Shown piece after piece: positions 1-8,955 of a stretch of DNA of 64,000 nt (positions are counted from its first letter, which is position 1; each line of letters starts with the position of its first letter). Under the pieces are notes generated by a model. It ran no database searches, was not told where the DNA came from, and saw only the letters and a program-made list of their open reading frames with translations. The translations under genes and the position numbers were made by a program. Source of the DNA: Streptomyces sp. S.PB5 (GTDB taxonomy: Bacteria; Actinomycetota; Actinomycetes; Streptomycetales; Streptomycetaceae); the NCBI RefSeq assembly GCF_030403745.1, contig NZ_JAQMWP010000005.1:62001-126000 (forward strand). Reading direction: 5' to 3'.

Positions 1-246
1 GCCCTGGTCTTGTTCACCTCGGCCTTCTCCACCGTGGTGGCCTATGCCGGCATCCGGATGGGGGTCGCTCCGGAGATCGCCTGGGTCGGCAGCGTCAGCG
101 GCGGACCGTTGCTGGTCCGCACCTTCATCAAGCTCTTCGAGACGGTGCGTCCCTCGTTGCCGACCGCACCAGAAGATCCACCGTCCACTGACGAGCCACA
201 GCCGGGGACCTCACCCACAGCCAGCGCGCCAGTGACCAGGCAGTAG
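1..246 (+). CDS. C-terminal part of an unidentified protein, cut by the window edge
   Basis: The reading frame is open from base 1 to a TAG at 244-246, so the true start lies outside the window. The visible part begins with a hydrophobic stretch (about residues 1-35, Ala/Val/Gly-rich, compatible with one or two membrane segments) followed by a Pro/Ser/Thr-rich hydrophilic tail. I do not recognise a family. A membrane-spanning protein with a cytoplasmic or surface tail is the most that can be inferred. A TTG in frame at 10 could be a start but has no ribosome binding site inside the window. Confidence 0.45.
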   Translation, partial: ALVLFTSAFSTVVAYAGIRMGVAPEIAWVGSVSGGPLLVRTFIKLFETVRPSLPTAPEDPPSTDEPQPGTSPTASAPVTRQ

Positions 247-300
247 CCGTAAAGCCCGGGCTCTCTGCTCATCGATCGTGCGTGATGTCGGCTGTTCATC

Positions 301-510
301 TCAGGTCCGGCAGTATGGGGGTCGTCCATGGTCTCGCCCGCCGTGGTCGGAGGCGGAGAACCACGCCAATGCCGTACGCCAGGCGTCCGGCGTGAAGGAC
401 AGCACCGTACCGCTCTTGTCCTTGGAGTCGCGCACGTGGATCTCCGCAGGGGACTCAGCCACCTCGCAGCAATTTTCGTCGTCAGGGCTGCTGTAACTGC
501 TCTTCCGCAC
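301..510 (-). CDS. DUF397 domain protein
   Basis: About 69 residues. The core RKSSYSS...NCCEVAES...VRDSKD...LSFTPDAWRTAL matches the DUF397 pattern (WxKSSYS, C-EVA, VRDSK, L-F/T-W). DUF397 proteins are small actinobacterial partners of helix-turn-helix regulators; the usual HTH neighbour is not inside this window. I place the start at a GTG just before RKSSYS because the family normally begins a few residues before that motif; an in-frame TTG at 594 would add a 28-residue N-terminal stretch without family resemblance. The last 17 residues beyond the domain (His/Arg/Gly-rich) are atypical. It lies 100 bp downstream of the dipeptidase gene on the same strand. Confidence 0.7.
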   Translation of the reverse strand: MRKSSYSSPDDENCCEVAESPAEIHVRDSKDKSGTVLSFTPDAWRTALAWFSASDHGGRDHGRPPYCRT

Positions 511-613
511 GCCGATCCGAGCAACTCTGTACGTGTAGACGGTTCCTACCCTCCACAACGACCGTTCAACAGACGGGAGGGGGACATCGGCCAAGATCGT
601 GTCCGACGGGGAT

Positions 614-1801
614 TCAGGCGTCGAGATCCCTGAGCGTCACGTTCGACGGGCCGCGCGTCGCCTGAAGCTCCCGCGCCACGTCCTCCGCAGCCCCCAGCAC
701 CCGCACCGAGTTCTGCCAGGTCAGCTTGGCCAGGTCGGACCTGGACCAGCCGCGGTCGAGGAGCTCCGCGATCAGATTCGGGTAGCCGGAGACGTCGTCC
801 AGGCCGTCCGGGGTGAACGCCGTGCCGTCGTAGTCGCCGCCGATGCCGAGGTGGTCGATACCGGCGACCTCGCGCATGTGGTCGAGGTGGTCGGCGACCG
901 TGGCGACCGTGGCGATCGGGCGCGGGTGCCGTTCCTCGAAGGCGCGGTGGACCTTCATCGCGTCCGGGGTGGTGGCGAGGTGGTGGAAGCCGTGGGCGCG
1001 CATGTTCTCGTCGGCCGCGGCCGTCCAGTCCACCGCCGCCTGGAGCACGAACTTCGGTACGAACGTCACCATCGCCACGCCGCCGTTGGCGGGGAGGCGT
1101 TCCAGGACGTCGTCGGGGATGTTGCGCGGGTGGTCGCACACCGCCCGCGACGACGAGTGGGAGAAGATCACCGGGGCCACGGAGGTGTCCAGCGCGTCCC
1201 GCATCGTCGTCGCCGCGACGTGCGAGAGGTCCACGAGCATGCCCTCGCGGTTCATCTCGCCCACCACCGCACGCCCGAAGGCCGACAGACCGCCCACACC
1301 CGGCTTGTCCGTCGCCGAGTCCGCCCAGTCGTTGTTGTCGTTGTGGGTGAGGGTCATGTAGCGGACCCCGAGCGCGTACAACGCGCGTAGCGTGGCAAGG
1401 GAGTTGGCGATGGAGTGGCCGCCCTCGGCCCCCATCAGGGAGGCGATACGGCCCTCCGCGCGCGCCGCCTCCAGGTCCGCCGCGGTCAGCGCGGCCCGCA
1501 GGTCGGCCGGGTGGCGGTCGATCAACTGCCGTACGCAGTCGATCTGTTCGAGGGTCGCCGGCACCGCGTCGGGCAGGTCCGAGCGGACGTACACCGACCA
1601 GTACTGCGCGCCCACGCCACCGGCCCGCAGACGCGCGAGGTCGGTGTGCAGGTGGGCGCTCTGGTCGGTGGCGATGTCACGGGCGTCGAGGTCGTAGCGG
1701 ACCTGTTCGCGCAGCGCCCAGGGCAGGTCGTTGTGGCCGTCGACGACCGGGAACTCGGCGAGGAGTTCCCGGGCGCTCTCCAGTGCGCTCACGGCCGTCA
1801 C
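614..1801 (-). CDS. Membrane-type dipeptidase (peptidase M19)
   Basis: 395 residues, close to the family length. The N-terminal VDGHNDLPW carries the His-x-Asp zinc ligands of renal-dipeptidase-type enzymes, [15 protein letters not shown] follows at about residues 150-165, and a later [15 protein letters not shown] segment supplies further metal-site histidines. M19 enzymes cleave dipeptides, including some with D-residues, using a binuclear zinc centre. No signal peptide is visible, so a cytoplasmic enzyme is likely. The GTG start overlaps the purE stop as GTGA (4 bp), so it is the third gene of a purK-purE-dipeptidase operon and probably translationally coupled. Its link to purine synthesis is only positional. 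Confidence 0.9.
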   Translation of the reverse strand: MTAVSALESARELLAEFPVVDGHNDLPWALREQVRYDLDARDIATDQSAHLHTDLARLRAGGVGAQYWSVYVRSDLPDAVPATLEQIDCVRQLIDRHPADLRAALTAADLEAARAEGRIASLMGAEGGHSIANSLATLRALYALGVRYMTLTHNDNNDWADSATDKPGVGGLSAFGRAVVGEMNREGMLVDLSHVAATTMRDALDTSVAPVIFSHSSSRAVCDHPRNIPDDVLERLPANGGVAMVTFVPKFVLQAAVDWTAAADENMRAHGFHHLATTPDAMKVHRAFEERHPRPIATVATVADHLDHMREVAGIDHLGIGGDYDGTAFTPDGLDDVSGYPNLIAELLDRGWSRSDLAKLTWQNSVRVLGAAEDVARELQATRGPSNVTLRDLDA

Positions 1802-2322
1802 TTCCCGAAGCCGAAGCCGTTGCCCGGCCCCTCGACCTTGGCGCGCAGCCGCTTGCCCTTCTCGGTGGCCTGGTCGTTCAGCTCCTGCTGGAAGTCCTTC
1901 ATCCGGCCGAGGAGGTCCTCGTCGTGCGCGGCGAGGACACGGGCGGCCAGCAGGCCCGCGTTACGGGCACCGGCGACCGACACCGTGGCCACGGGCACAC
2001 CGGCCGGCATCTGCACGATCGACAGCAGCGAGTCCATGCCGTCGAGGTACTTCAGCGGTACCGGCACGCCGATGACCGGCAGCGGGGTGACGGAGGCGAG
2101 CATGCCCGGCAGATGGGCCGCGCCGCCGGCGCCGGCGATGATCACCTTGATGCCCCGCCCGGCCGCCTCCTCGCCGTACGCGATCATCTCGCGCGGCATG
2201 CGGTGGGCCGAGACGACGTCGACCTCGTACTCGATCTCGAACTCGTCGAGGGCCTGGGCGGCGGCCTCCATGACGGGCCAGTCGGAGTCCGACCCCATGA
2301 CGATGCCTACGACTGGGCTCAT
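1798..2322 (-). CDS. purE: N5-carboxyaminoimidazole ribonucleotide mutase PurE
   Basis: 174 residues. [15 protein letters not shown] at the N-terminus is the class I PurE substrate-binding signature, followed by [12 protein letters not shown] and [14 protein letters not shown], both conserved active-site segments. It converts N5-CAIR to CAIR in de novo purine synthesis, acting on the product of PurK, encoded immediately upstream. The ATG start overlaps the purK TGA as ATGA. The C-terminus ([13 protein letters not shown]...) extends modestly beyond the minimal enzyme, as is usual in actinomycetes. Confidence 0.96.
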   Translation of the reverse strand: MSPVVGIVMGSDSDWPVMEAAAQALDEFEIEYEVDVVSAHRMPREMIAYGEEAAGRGIKVIIAGAGGAAHLPGMLASVTPLPVIGVPVPLKYLDGMDSLLSIVQMPAGVPVATVSVAGARNAGLLAARVLAAHDEDLLGRMKDFQQELNDQATEKGKRLRAKVEGPGNGFGFGK

Positions 2323-3470
2323 TCGGTGATCGTGCCTCTCAGGTAGCCGGCTGCGTGACGGGCGCGCTCCAGCACGTCGTCCAGGTTGTCGCCGTAGGTG
2401 TTGACGTGGCCGACCTTGCGGCCGGGCTTCACGTCCTTGCCGTACATGTGGATCTTGAGCTGGGGGTCGCGGGCCATGCAGTGCAGGTACGCGGAGTACA
2501 TGTCCGGGTAGTCGCCGCCGAGGACGTTCGCCATGACCGTCCACTTCGCGCGGGGGCGCGGGTCGCCCAGGGGCAGGTCGAGCACGGCTCGCACATGGTT
2601 GGCGAACTGGGACGTGATCGCGCCGTCCTGGGTCCAGTGGCCCGAGTTGTGCGGGCGCATCGCGAGCTCGTTGACGAGGATCCTCGAGGATCCGTCGGCC
2701 TCGCGGGTCTGGAACAGCTCGACGGCGAGGTGGCCGACGACGCCCAGTTCCTTGGCGATGCGCAGGGCCATCTCCTCGGCCTGCAGCGCGAGGGTCTCGT
2801 CGAGGTCGGGTGCGGGCGCGATGACCGTGTCGCACACGCCGCCCACCTGCTGCGATTCCACGACCGGGTAGGCGACGGCCTGGCCGTGCGGAGACCGTAC
2901 GACGTTGGCGGCGAGCTCGCGGACGAAGTCGACCTTCTCCTCGGCGAGGACGGGCACACCGGCCCGGAAGGGATCGGCGGCCTCCTCGACGCTGTCGACG
3001 ACCCACACGCCCTTGCCGTCGTAGCCGCCGCGGACGGTCTTGAGGACGACCGGGAAGCCGTCCCCCTCCTCCGCGAAGGCGGCCACGTCCGCCGGGTCGC
3101 TCACGATCCGGTGCCGTGGGCACGGCACCCCGATCGCATCGAGCTTCGCCCGCATCACGCCCTTGTCCTGGGCGTGCACGAGCGCGTCGGGTCCGGGGCG
3201 CACGGGGATGCCGTCCGCCTCCAGGGCCCGGAGGTGCTCGGTGGGTACGTGTTCGTGATCGAAGGTGATCACATCGCAGCCCCTCGCGAACTCTCGCAGC
3301 GTGTCGAGGTCGCGATAGTCGCCGACGACGACATCGCCTACGACCTGCGCCGCGGAATCCAGAGGGGTGTCACTGAGAAGCTTGAACCTGATGCCCAACG
3401 GGATGCCCGCCTCGTGTGTCATACGAGCGAGCTGGCCCCCGCCGACCATGCCGACTACCGGGAACGTCAC
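2319..3470 (-). CDS. purK: N5-carboxyaminoimidazole ribonucleotide synthase PurK
   Basis: 383 residues. The ATP-grasp enzyme starts [17 protein letters not shown], typical of PurK, with the ATP-grasp core ([16 protein letters not shown]) near residue 140 and [17 protein letters not shown] later. It makes N5-CAIR from AIR, bicarbonate and ATP. I choose the GTG at 3470 because AGGGG lies 3-7 bases upstream; a longer frame reaching 3593 would add about 41 residues unlike the family. It is the first gene of the purK-purE-dipeptidase operon; the promoter should lie in the short space shared with the divergent GtrA gene. Confidence 0.95.
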   Translation of the reverse strand: MTFPVVGMVGGGQLARMTHEAGIPLGIRFKLLSDTPLDSAAQVVGDVVVGDYRDLDTLREFARGCDVITFDHEHVPTEHLRALEADGIPVRPGPDALVHAQDKGVMRAKLDAIGVPCPRHRIVSDPADVAAFAEEGDGFPVVLKTVRGGYDGKGVWVVDSVEEAADPFRAGVPVLAEEKVDFVRELAANVVRSPHGQAVAYPVVESQQVGGVCDTVIAPAPDLDETLALQAEEMALRIAKELGVVGHLAVELFQTREADGSSRILVNELAMRPHNSGHWTQDGAITSQFANHVRAVLDLPLGDPRPRAKWTVMANVLGGDYPDMYSAYLHCMARDPQLKIHMYGKDVKPGRKVGHVNTYGDNLDDVLERARHAAGYLRGTITE

Positions 3471-3656
3471 GCCCCTAGGGTATCCGGCGCGCCACGGCGG
3501 CCGATTTCCGCTCCTGTTCCTACCGCTCTTACCAGCTGCTTTACAGCTATGTGAAGTCGTCCACAGGCAACCGGCAAGAGGGATGGTTAGCATGGCTGGG
3601 TTGACGAAGACGACTCATACCGAGTGACTGCCTACCGACTGGGGGCCTGTAAGACC

Positions 3657-4172
3657 ATGGGACGTGGTTCCTCAGGGCTGCGCAGGCTCTTCCGCGAAGT
3701 CGCGAAGTTCGGTGCCGTGGGCGGCGCCGGGCTCCTTGTCAATCTGGCCGTCTTCAACCTCGTACGGCATCTCACCGACCTTCCGGTGGTCCGGGCCAGC
3801 ATCATCGCCACCGTCGTCGCGATCGTCTTCAACTACATCGGCTTCCGCTACTTCACGTACCGGGACCGCGACAAGAGCGGCCGTACGAAGGAACTGACCC
3901 TGTTCCTCCTCTTCAGCGCGGTCGGCCTGGTCGTGGAGAACGGCATCCTCTACACGGCGACGTACGGCTTCGGCTGGGACAGCCCGCTGCAGAGCAACAT
4001 CTTCAAGTTCCTCGGCATCGGCGTCGCGACCCTGTTCCGCTTCTGGTCCTACCGCACCTGGGTCTTCAAGACCCTGCCTGCTCCGGAGCTGGTGGCGAGC
4101 GCGGAGTCGCTGCTGGAGGAGGCGGACCGGAAGCGGGTGGCACGGCCGCGTTCGAAGCAGCGGGTCGGCTAG
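3657..4172 (+). CDS. GtrA family membrane protein
   Basis: 171 residues with four predicted membrane segments: FGAVGGAGLLVNLAVFNLV, VVRASIIATVVAIVFNYI, LFLLFSAVGLVVENGI and FKFLGIGVATLFRFWSY. The FNYIGFRYFTYRD motif and R-K-x-R-F-W-SYRTWVF end are characteristic of GtrA/DPMS-type proteins, which help move undecaprenyl-linked sugars or act with glycosyltransferases. No glycosyltransferase is adjacent. The ATG at 3657 is preferred (G-rich tract 12 bases upstream); a GTG at 3624 would add 11 residues. Divergent from purK and convergent with the histidine kinase gene. Confidence 0.85.
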   Translation: MGRGSSGLRRLFREVAKFGAVGGAGLLVNLAVFNLVRHLTDLPVVRASIIATVVAIVFNYIGFRYFTYRDRDKSGRTKELTLFLLFSAVGLVVENGILYTATYGFGWDSPLQSNIFKFLGIGVATLFRFWSYRTWVFKTLPAPELVASAESLLEEADRKRVARPRSKQRVG

Positions 4173-4212
4173 ACGCGCCTCACAGCGGCGCGGGGCTGTT
4201 GTCGGTCCGCGA

Positions 4213-5487
4213 CTACCGGACCGTGGGCTCTGTGTCCTCCACGCTCGACTTCCTCAGTGGCGTACGTGACAGGAACAAGCCGAACACCGCCGGCTGAGCC
4301 TGAAGCATCTCCAGCCGGCCCCCGTCCGCCTCCGCGAGGTCCCGCGCCACGGCCAGGCCGATGCCGGTCGAGTTCCGCCCGCTGATGGCCCGCTCGAAGA
4401 TCCGCGCCCCGAGATCCGCGGGCACCCCAGGACCTTCGTCCGTGACCTCGATGACCGCCTGGTTCCCGGTGACCCGCGTCCGCAGCGCCACCGTCCCCCC
4501 GCCGTGCATGAGCGAGTTCTCGATCAGCGCGGCCAGCACCTGAGCCACCGCGCCCGGTGTGCCGACCGCCTGCAGATGCCGCTTCCCGGAGCTCACGATC
4601 GCCCGCCCCGCACTGCGGTACGCGGGCCGCCACTCGGCGAGCTGCTGCTGGATGACCTCGTCGAGGTCGAAGGAGACGGCGGATCCCGTACGGGGATCGC
4701 GGGAGTTGGTGAGCAGCCGCTCGACGACGTCCGTCAGCCGCTCCACCTGTGTGAGCGCGATCGTCGCCTCTTCCTTCACCGTGTCCGGGTCGTCGGTGAG
4801 GGTGATCTCCTCAAGGCGCATGGAGAGGGCGGTCAGCGGTGTCCGCAGCTGATGGGAGGCGTCCGCGGCCAGTCGCCGTTCGGCGGTGAGCATACGGGCG
4901 ATCCGTTCCGCGGAGCCGTCCAGGACGTCGGCGACCCGGTCCAGCTCGGGGACGCCGTACCGCTTGTGCCGGGGCCGTGGGTCGCCGGAGCCCAGCCGCT
5001 CGGCGGTCTCGGCGAGGTCGGTCAGCGGCGAGGCGAGCTTGTTGGCCTGGCGTACGGCGAGCAGGACCGCCGCGATGACCGCGAGCAGCGCCACCGCCCC
5101 GATGATGAGAAGGGTCCGGCCGACCTCGCGGGTCACGGACGAGCGCGGCTCCTGGACGGTGACCGTCTCGCCCTCCTCGCCCTTCTCGGTGGCGCTGATG
5201 ACCTCCCCGGTCGGCTTGGCCCCGACCTCGATGGCCTCTTCCCCGGGGATCCGGATCACGGCGTACCGCTCCCCGGCGACCTGCTCGCGCAGCACCTGCG
5301 CGTCCACGGTCTGCTCCCCGAGCAGCCGGCTGTCCACGATGCTGGCCAGCCGCACCGCCTCGGAGTCGACCCGCTCCTGGGCGCTGTTGCTGATGGTGCG
5401 GGTCTCGACGATGACGAGGGAGACACCGAACACGGCGATGACGACCAGCACCACGGCGAGGGTGGACTGGATGAGACGACGACGCAC
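4213..5487 (-). CDS. Sensor histidine kinase of an OmpR-type two-component system
   Basis: 424 residues. An N-terminal membrane segment (about residues 8-28), an extracytoplasmic stretch of about 110 residues rich in acidic residues, a second membrane segment (LLIIGAVALLAVIAAVLLAV), then a HAMP-like linker, the HisKA box ADASHQLRTPLTAL with the phosphoacceptor His, an N box (IENSLMHGG) and a G1 box (VTDEGPGVP). It should phosphorylate the regulator encoded 38 bp upstream on the same strand. The GTG start has only a weak ribosome binding site, and the junction with the regulator gene consists of a 15-bp triplicate repeat. The signal sensed is unknown. Confidence 0.93.
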   Translation of the reverse strand: MRRRLIQSTLAVVLVVIAVFGVSLVIVETRTISNSAQERVDSEAVRLASIVDSRLLGEQTVDAQVLREQVAGERYAVIRIPGEEAIEVGAKPTGEVISATEKGEEGETVTVQEPRSSVTREVGRTLLIIGAVALLAVIAAVLLAVRQANKLASPLTDLAETAERLGSGDPRPRHKRYGVPELDRVADVLDGSAERIARMLTAERRLAADASHQLRTPLTALSMRLEEITLTDDPDTVKEEATIALTQVERLTDVVERLLTNSRDPRTGSAVSFDLDEVIQQQLAEWRPAYRSAGRAIVSSGKRHLQAVGTPGAVAQVLAALIENSLMHGGGTVALRTRVTGNQAVIEVTDEGPGVPADLGARIFERAISGRNSTGIGLAVARDLAEADGGRLEMLQAQPAVFGLFLSRTPLRKSSVEDTEPTVR

Positions 5488-5493
5488 GGGGCC

Positions 5494-5538
5494 GACTAAC
5501 TCTTCTCGGACTGACTTTTCTCGGACTAACTCTTCTCG
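5494..5538 (-). repeat. 15-bp direct repeat, three tandem copies
   Basis: Three adjoining 15-bp units at 5494-5508, 5509-5523 and 5524-5538; the outer two are identical, the middle differs at two positions. The unit nearest the regulator gene encodes its last residues (Glu-Lys-Ser) and its TAG stop. Because 15 bp is five codons, reading through that stop would repeat the same peptide twice before the next TAG in the distal unit. Confidence 0.85.
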
Positions 5539-6203
5539 AACCGGAAACCGACTCCGCGCACGGTGGCGATGTACCGCGGGTTCGCCGCGTCGTCACCGAG
5601 CTTCTTGCGCAGCCAGGAGATGTGCATGTCGAGCGTCTTGGTCGAGGACCACCAGGTGGTGTCCCAGACCTCCCGCATCAGCTGGTCACGGGTGACGACC
5701 CGGCCCGCGTCGCGGACGAGCACCCGCAGCAGGTCGAACTCCTTGGCCGTGAGCTGGAGTTCCTCGTCGCCCATCCAGGCGCGGTGGGACTCGACGTCGA
5801 TCCGCACGCCGTGCGTGGCCGGGGGCTGGGCCGGCTCCGCGGCGCCCCGCCGCAGCAGGGCCCGGACCCGGGCGAGCAGTTCGGCGAGACGGAACGGCTT
5901 GGTGACGTAGTCGTCGGCACCGGCGTCGAGGCCCACCACGGTGTCCACCTCGTCCGCGCGCGCGGTCAGGATGAGGATGGGCACGGAGAGGCCCTCGGTA
6001 CGCAGTCGGCGGGCCACCTCCAGGCCGTCCATACCGGGGAGCCCGAGGTCCAGCACGACCAGATCGATGCCGCCCTGGATGCCGGCGTCGAGCGCGGTGG
6101 GGCCGTCCTCGCGGACCTCGACCTCGTACCCTTCCCGGCGCAGTGCGCGGGCCAGCGGCTCCGAGATGGACGCGTCGTCCTCGGCGAGCAGTACACGGGT
6201 CAT
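5526..6203 (-). CDS. OmpR/PhoB-family response regulator
   Basis: 225 residues. Receiver domain (1-115) with the acidic pocket LLAEDDASI, phospho-acceptor Asp in VVLDLGLPGMDG, and TKPF lysine; winged-helix DNA-binding domain (about 130-222) with LTAKEFDLLRVLV, DQLMREVWDT and SKTLDMHISWLRKKLGDD. It is the cognate partner of the downstream histidine kinase. The protein ends in Phe-Glu-Lys-Ser encoded inside a tandem repeat. Target genes are not evident; the divergent peptide transporter 330 bp away is a possible one by position only. Confidence 0.94.
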   Translation of the reverse strand: MTRVLLAEDDASISEPLARALRREGYEVEVREDGPTALDAGIQGGIDLVVLDLGLPGMDGLEVARRLRTEGLSVPILILTARADEVDTVVGLDAGADDYVTKPFRLAELLARVRALLRRGAAEPAQPPATHGVRIDVESHRAWMGDEELQLTAKEFDLLRVLVRDAGRVVTRDQLMREVWDTTWWSSTKTLDMHISWLRKKLGDDAANPRYIATVRGVGFRFEKS

Positions 6204-6530
6204 GAGCTGATGGTAGACCGCGCTTGACAGAACATGGGGTGTGATCGCGAGCCCGTGATTCTTACCTTGGGGCGATTTGGTACGAACCTATGGAGCAGAG
6301 GTGAGAGCCCGGTAAGAGCCTTGGAATTGCTGTGTACGGTTCCATCGACGCCTGTGATCCATATCTCAAGTCCTTCCATTTCCGGCGCTGTCCTGCCGTA
6401 TGGTGAAAGACGCCTTTTGCAGCACGGGGACCTTTGGCAGAGCAGTTCACGCTGAAGGTCTCTTTTGTGTGCAGGCCGGCCACCGCCGGCCTGGAAAACA
6501 CGTGCGCGTCCCCACCAGCAAGGAACGACC
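6204..6530. other. Divergent intergenic region with leader hairpin
   Basis: 327 bp between the response-regulator gene and the divergent peptide transporter gene; promoters for both must lie here. The only distinct structure I see is a perfect 9-bp inverted repeat (CAGGCCGGC, 4-base loop, GCCGGCCTG) at 6472-6493, 38 bases before the transporter ATG. It lacks a T-run, so it could be a leader hairpin affecting translation or an operator rather than a terminator. The middle of the region is comparatively AT-rich. Confidence 0.5.
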
Positions 6531-8036
6531 ATGGCGTCCAGCCTGACGAAGGGCTCGGCCCGCCCGGGCACCCCCGGCACCGAGCGCACCTTCTTCGGCC
6601 ACCCCCGCGGACTGGCCACTCTCTTCATGACCGAGATGTGGGAGCGATTCTCCTACTACGGCATGAGGGCACTGCTTCCGCTGTACCTCGTCGCCCCGGG
6701 TGGCCTCCACCTGAGCGCCGCGACCGCGACCGCGATCTACTCCGTGTACGTGTCGCTGGTGTACCTGCTCGCCCTGCCGGGCGGCTGGTTCGGCGACCGC
6801 GTCTGGGGTCCCCGCAAGACCGTGGCCGTCGCCGGTGCGGTGATCATGCTCGGCCACCTCACGCTGGCCCTGCCGTCCTCCGGCACCTTCTATGCCGGTC
6901 TCGGCCTCGTCGCGATCGGCTCCGGTCTGCTGAAGGCCAACATCTCGACGATGGTCGGCCACCTCTACGAGGGCAAGGACGACCCGCGTCGCGACGGTGG
7001 CTTCACCGTCTTCTACATGGGCATCAACCTCGGCGCGTTCGCCGCGCCGCTGGTGATCGGCACCATCGGTGAGAACGTCAACTGGCACCTGGGCTTCGCG
7101 CTCGCCGCGCTCGGCATGGCGCTGGGCCTCGGCCAGTTCCTGATCGGCTCCCGTCACCTGGCGGAGCGCTCCAGCGTCACCCCGATGCCGCTGTCCGCCG
7201 AGGAGAAGGCGTCCACGCTGCGCAAGGCCGCGATCTGGGCCGGCATCGCCGTCGTCTTCTACGCGATCGTCGGCTTCTCCGGCCACTACACGCTCAACTG
7301 GATCCTGATCCCGCTGACGCTGCTTGGCCTGATCATCCCGGTGATGGTGCTGGCCCGCATCAAGCGCGACAAGGACCTCGACGGCACCGAGCAGAAGTCG
7401 ATGTCGGCGTACATCTGGTTCTTCGTCGCCGCGGCCGTGTTCTGGATGATCTACGACCAGGGCGGCTCGACCCTGTCGATCTTCGCCAAGGCCTCCGGCG
7501 ACAACACCGTCTTCGGCTGGGAGTTCCCGGTCTCCTGGTACCAGTCGGTCAACCCGGTCCTGATCATGGCGCTGGCCCCGGTCTTCGCCTGGTTCTGGCT
7601 GGCGCTGAACCGGCGCGGCAAGGAGCCGAGCACGATCGTGAAGTTCGCCTCGGGTCTGGTCCTGATCGGCGCGTCCTTCTTCCTGTTCCTCGCCCCGCTG
7701 TCGATCGCCGAGGGCGGTCACAAGGCGGCCGCGGCCTGGCTGGTGGCGATCTACTTCGTCCAGACGGTCGGTGAGCTCCTGCTCTCCCCCGTCGGCCTGT
7801 CGGTGACGACGAAGATGGCCCCGGCCAAGTACGCCTCCCAGATGATGGGCGTCTGGTTCCTGGCGGTCACCGCGGGCGACTCCGTCACCGCGCTGCTCTC
7901 CAACCCGGCCGTCGGCGGCGTCAACCTCGACAAGACGGGCTTCGTCGCCGTCGAGGCCACCCTCGCCGTCATCGCCGGTGTCGCGGTGTGGATGTACCGC
8001 AAGAAGGTCAAGGGGCTCATGGGCGAGGTCCACTGA
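6531..8036 (+). CDS. Proton-dependent oligopeptide transporter (POT/PTR2 family)
   Basis: 501 residues with about 14 membrane segments. The N-terminal TEMWERFSYYGMRALLPLYL is the POT family ExxERFxYYG region that couples proton movement, and FYMGINLGAFAAPL matches the second PTR2 signature. It imports di- and tripeptides with protons. The start is the ATG at 6531 (AAGGAA 5-10 bases upstream); the open frame before it contains no family sequence. Gene is followed by a strong hairpin at 8059-8092. An uptake role next to a dipeptidase-containing operon a few kb away is plausible but not shown. Confidence 0.95.
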   Translation: MASSLTKGSARPGTPGTERTFFGHPRGLATLFMTEMWERFSYYGMRALLPLYLVAPGGLHLSAATATAIYSVYVSLVYLLALPGGWFGDRVWGPRKTVAVAGAVIMLGHLTLALPSSGTFYAGLGLVAIGSGLLKANISTMVGHLYEGKDDPRRDGGFTVFYMGINLGAFAAPLVIGTIGENVNWHLGFALAALGMALGLGQFLIGSRHLAERSSVTPMPLSAEEKASTLRKAAIWAGIAVVFYAIVGFSGHYTLNWILIPLTLLGLIIPVMVLARIKRDKDLDGTEQKSMSAYIWFFVAAAVFWMIYDQGGSTLSIFAKASGDNTVFGWEFPVSWYQSVNPVLIMALAPVFAWFWLALNRRGKEPSTIVKFASGLVLIGASFFLFLAPLSIAEGGHKAAAAWLVAIYFVQTVGELLLSPVGLSVTTKMAPAKYASQMMGVWFLAVTAGDSVTALLSNPAVGGVNLDKTGFVAVEATLAVIAGVAVWMYRKKVKGLMGEVH

Positions 8037-8058
8037 GCCGTACGCGCCTCTTCGAACG

Positions 8059-8092
8059 AAGGGCCGCCGCACCACCCGGTGCGGTGGCCCTT
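8059..8092 (+). terminator. Hairpin terminator after the peptide transporter gene
   Basis: A 15-bp stem with one G-U pair and a 4-base loop, located 22 bases after the transporter stop; the downstream side is TTCGGGGTTTT. It separates the transporter from the following hydrolase gene. Confidence 0.8.
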
Positions 8093-8118
8093 CGGGGTTT
8101 TCCGGCGGGGCTCCAGAG

Positions 8119-8952
8119 GTGCGCCACACCATCGGGAGCATGCGTCGTACGTTCCTTTCGGTGGCCGCCGCGCTCGGCTTCCTCATGTCGTCCTCCGGCA
8201 CCGTCGTGGAGGCGGCCCCGGAGACCATCCGGTACGGCGGTCACGAGCGGCAGACCATCACGGTGTACGGCGTCCCGGGCGCCCCGGCGGTGGTGATCCT
8301 GCACGGCGGCTACTGGGCGGAGGACGCCGACTGGAGCCGCACGGCACGGTGGCTCGCGGGGCAGGGGTTCCGGGTCTACGAGACCGACTACCGGCTCAAC
8401 ACCGATGCCCGCTGGCCGGCTCAGCGCGAGGACGTACGGGCGGCGTTGCGCTGGATCGGCGCGCACTCCGCGGGGCGGCCCCTGCTGCTGGGCTCTTCGG
8501 CGGGCGGACAGCTCGCACTGGACGCGGCGACGTACGGGGCGGGGCGCGACCTGGTCCGGGGTGTGGTGGCGCTGTCGCCGGTCGCCTCGCCCTACCGGGC
8601 CTGGGTGGACGGCGGGCGCCCGGGTGCCACCGCCCAGCAGCGCCGCCTGCGCCAGGAGGCGCAGCGTCTGGTCGGCTGCGACCCCGACCGCACCGGCCCA
8701 CGCTGCTGGGCCCGCTGGAGCGACCTCGCGGCCCACACCCACGCCTCGGGCGCGGATGACGCCCCGATGCTGCTCATCCACTCGCAACGGGACTTCGTAC
8801 CTCCGGCGCACTCGGACGAACTGGCCGCGGAGGAACGGCGGTTGGGGCACAAGGACATCACCGTGCGCACGCCAAAGGGCGCCTCGCACGGAGGCGCCCT
8901 CATGGAGCGGGCGGACAAGACGGTCCTGTCGTGGCTGAAGCGGCATTCCTGA
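8119..8952 (+). CDS. Exported alpha/beta hydrolase (BD-FAE/acetyl-esterase-like)
   Basis: 277 residues from the GTG at 8119 (GGGG 8 bases upstream); an ATG at 8140 is the alternative. N-terminal signal peptide: MRRTFLSVAAALGF then an Ala-rich cleavage region near VEAAPE. The fold shows HGGYW (oxyanion hole), GSSAGGQLAL (nucleophile Ser), LIHSQRDFVPP (acid) and GASHGGALM (His). These motifs fit carboxylesterases of the BD-FAE/kynurenine formamidase-like type. Two cysteines around CDPDRTGPRCW may form a disulfide, in keeping with export. Substrate unknown. It converges on the surface-protein operon with only 3 bp between stops. Confidence 0.85.
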   Translation: MRHTIGSMRRTFLSVAAALGFLMSSSGTVVEAAPETIRYGGHERQTITVYGVPGAPAVVILHGGYWAEDADWSRTARWLAGQGFRVYETDYRLNTDARWPAQREDVRAALRWIGAHSAGRPLLLGSSAGGQLALDAATYGAGRDLVRGVVALSPVASPYRAWVDGGRPGATAQQRRLRQEAQRLVGCDPDRTGPRCWARWSDLAAHTHASGADDAPMLLIHSQRDFVPPAHSDELAAEERRLGHKDITVRTPKGASHGGALMERADKTVLSWLKRHS

Positions 8953-8955
8953 CGG

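Noticed and set aside
1798..3123. Longer PurE frame reaching 3123
   Set aside because: The region before 2322 is purK in another frame; PurE similarity begins exactly at the ATG that overlaps the purK stop.
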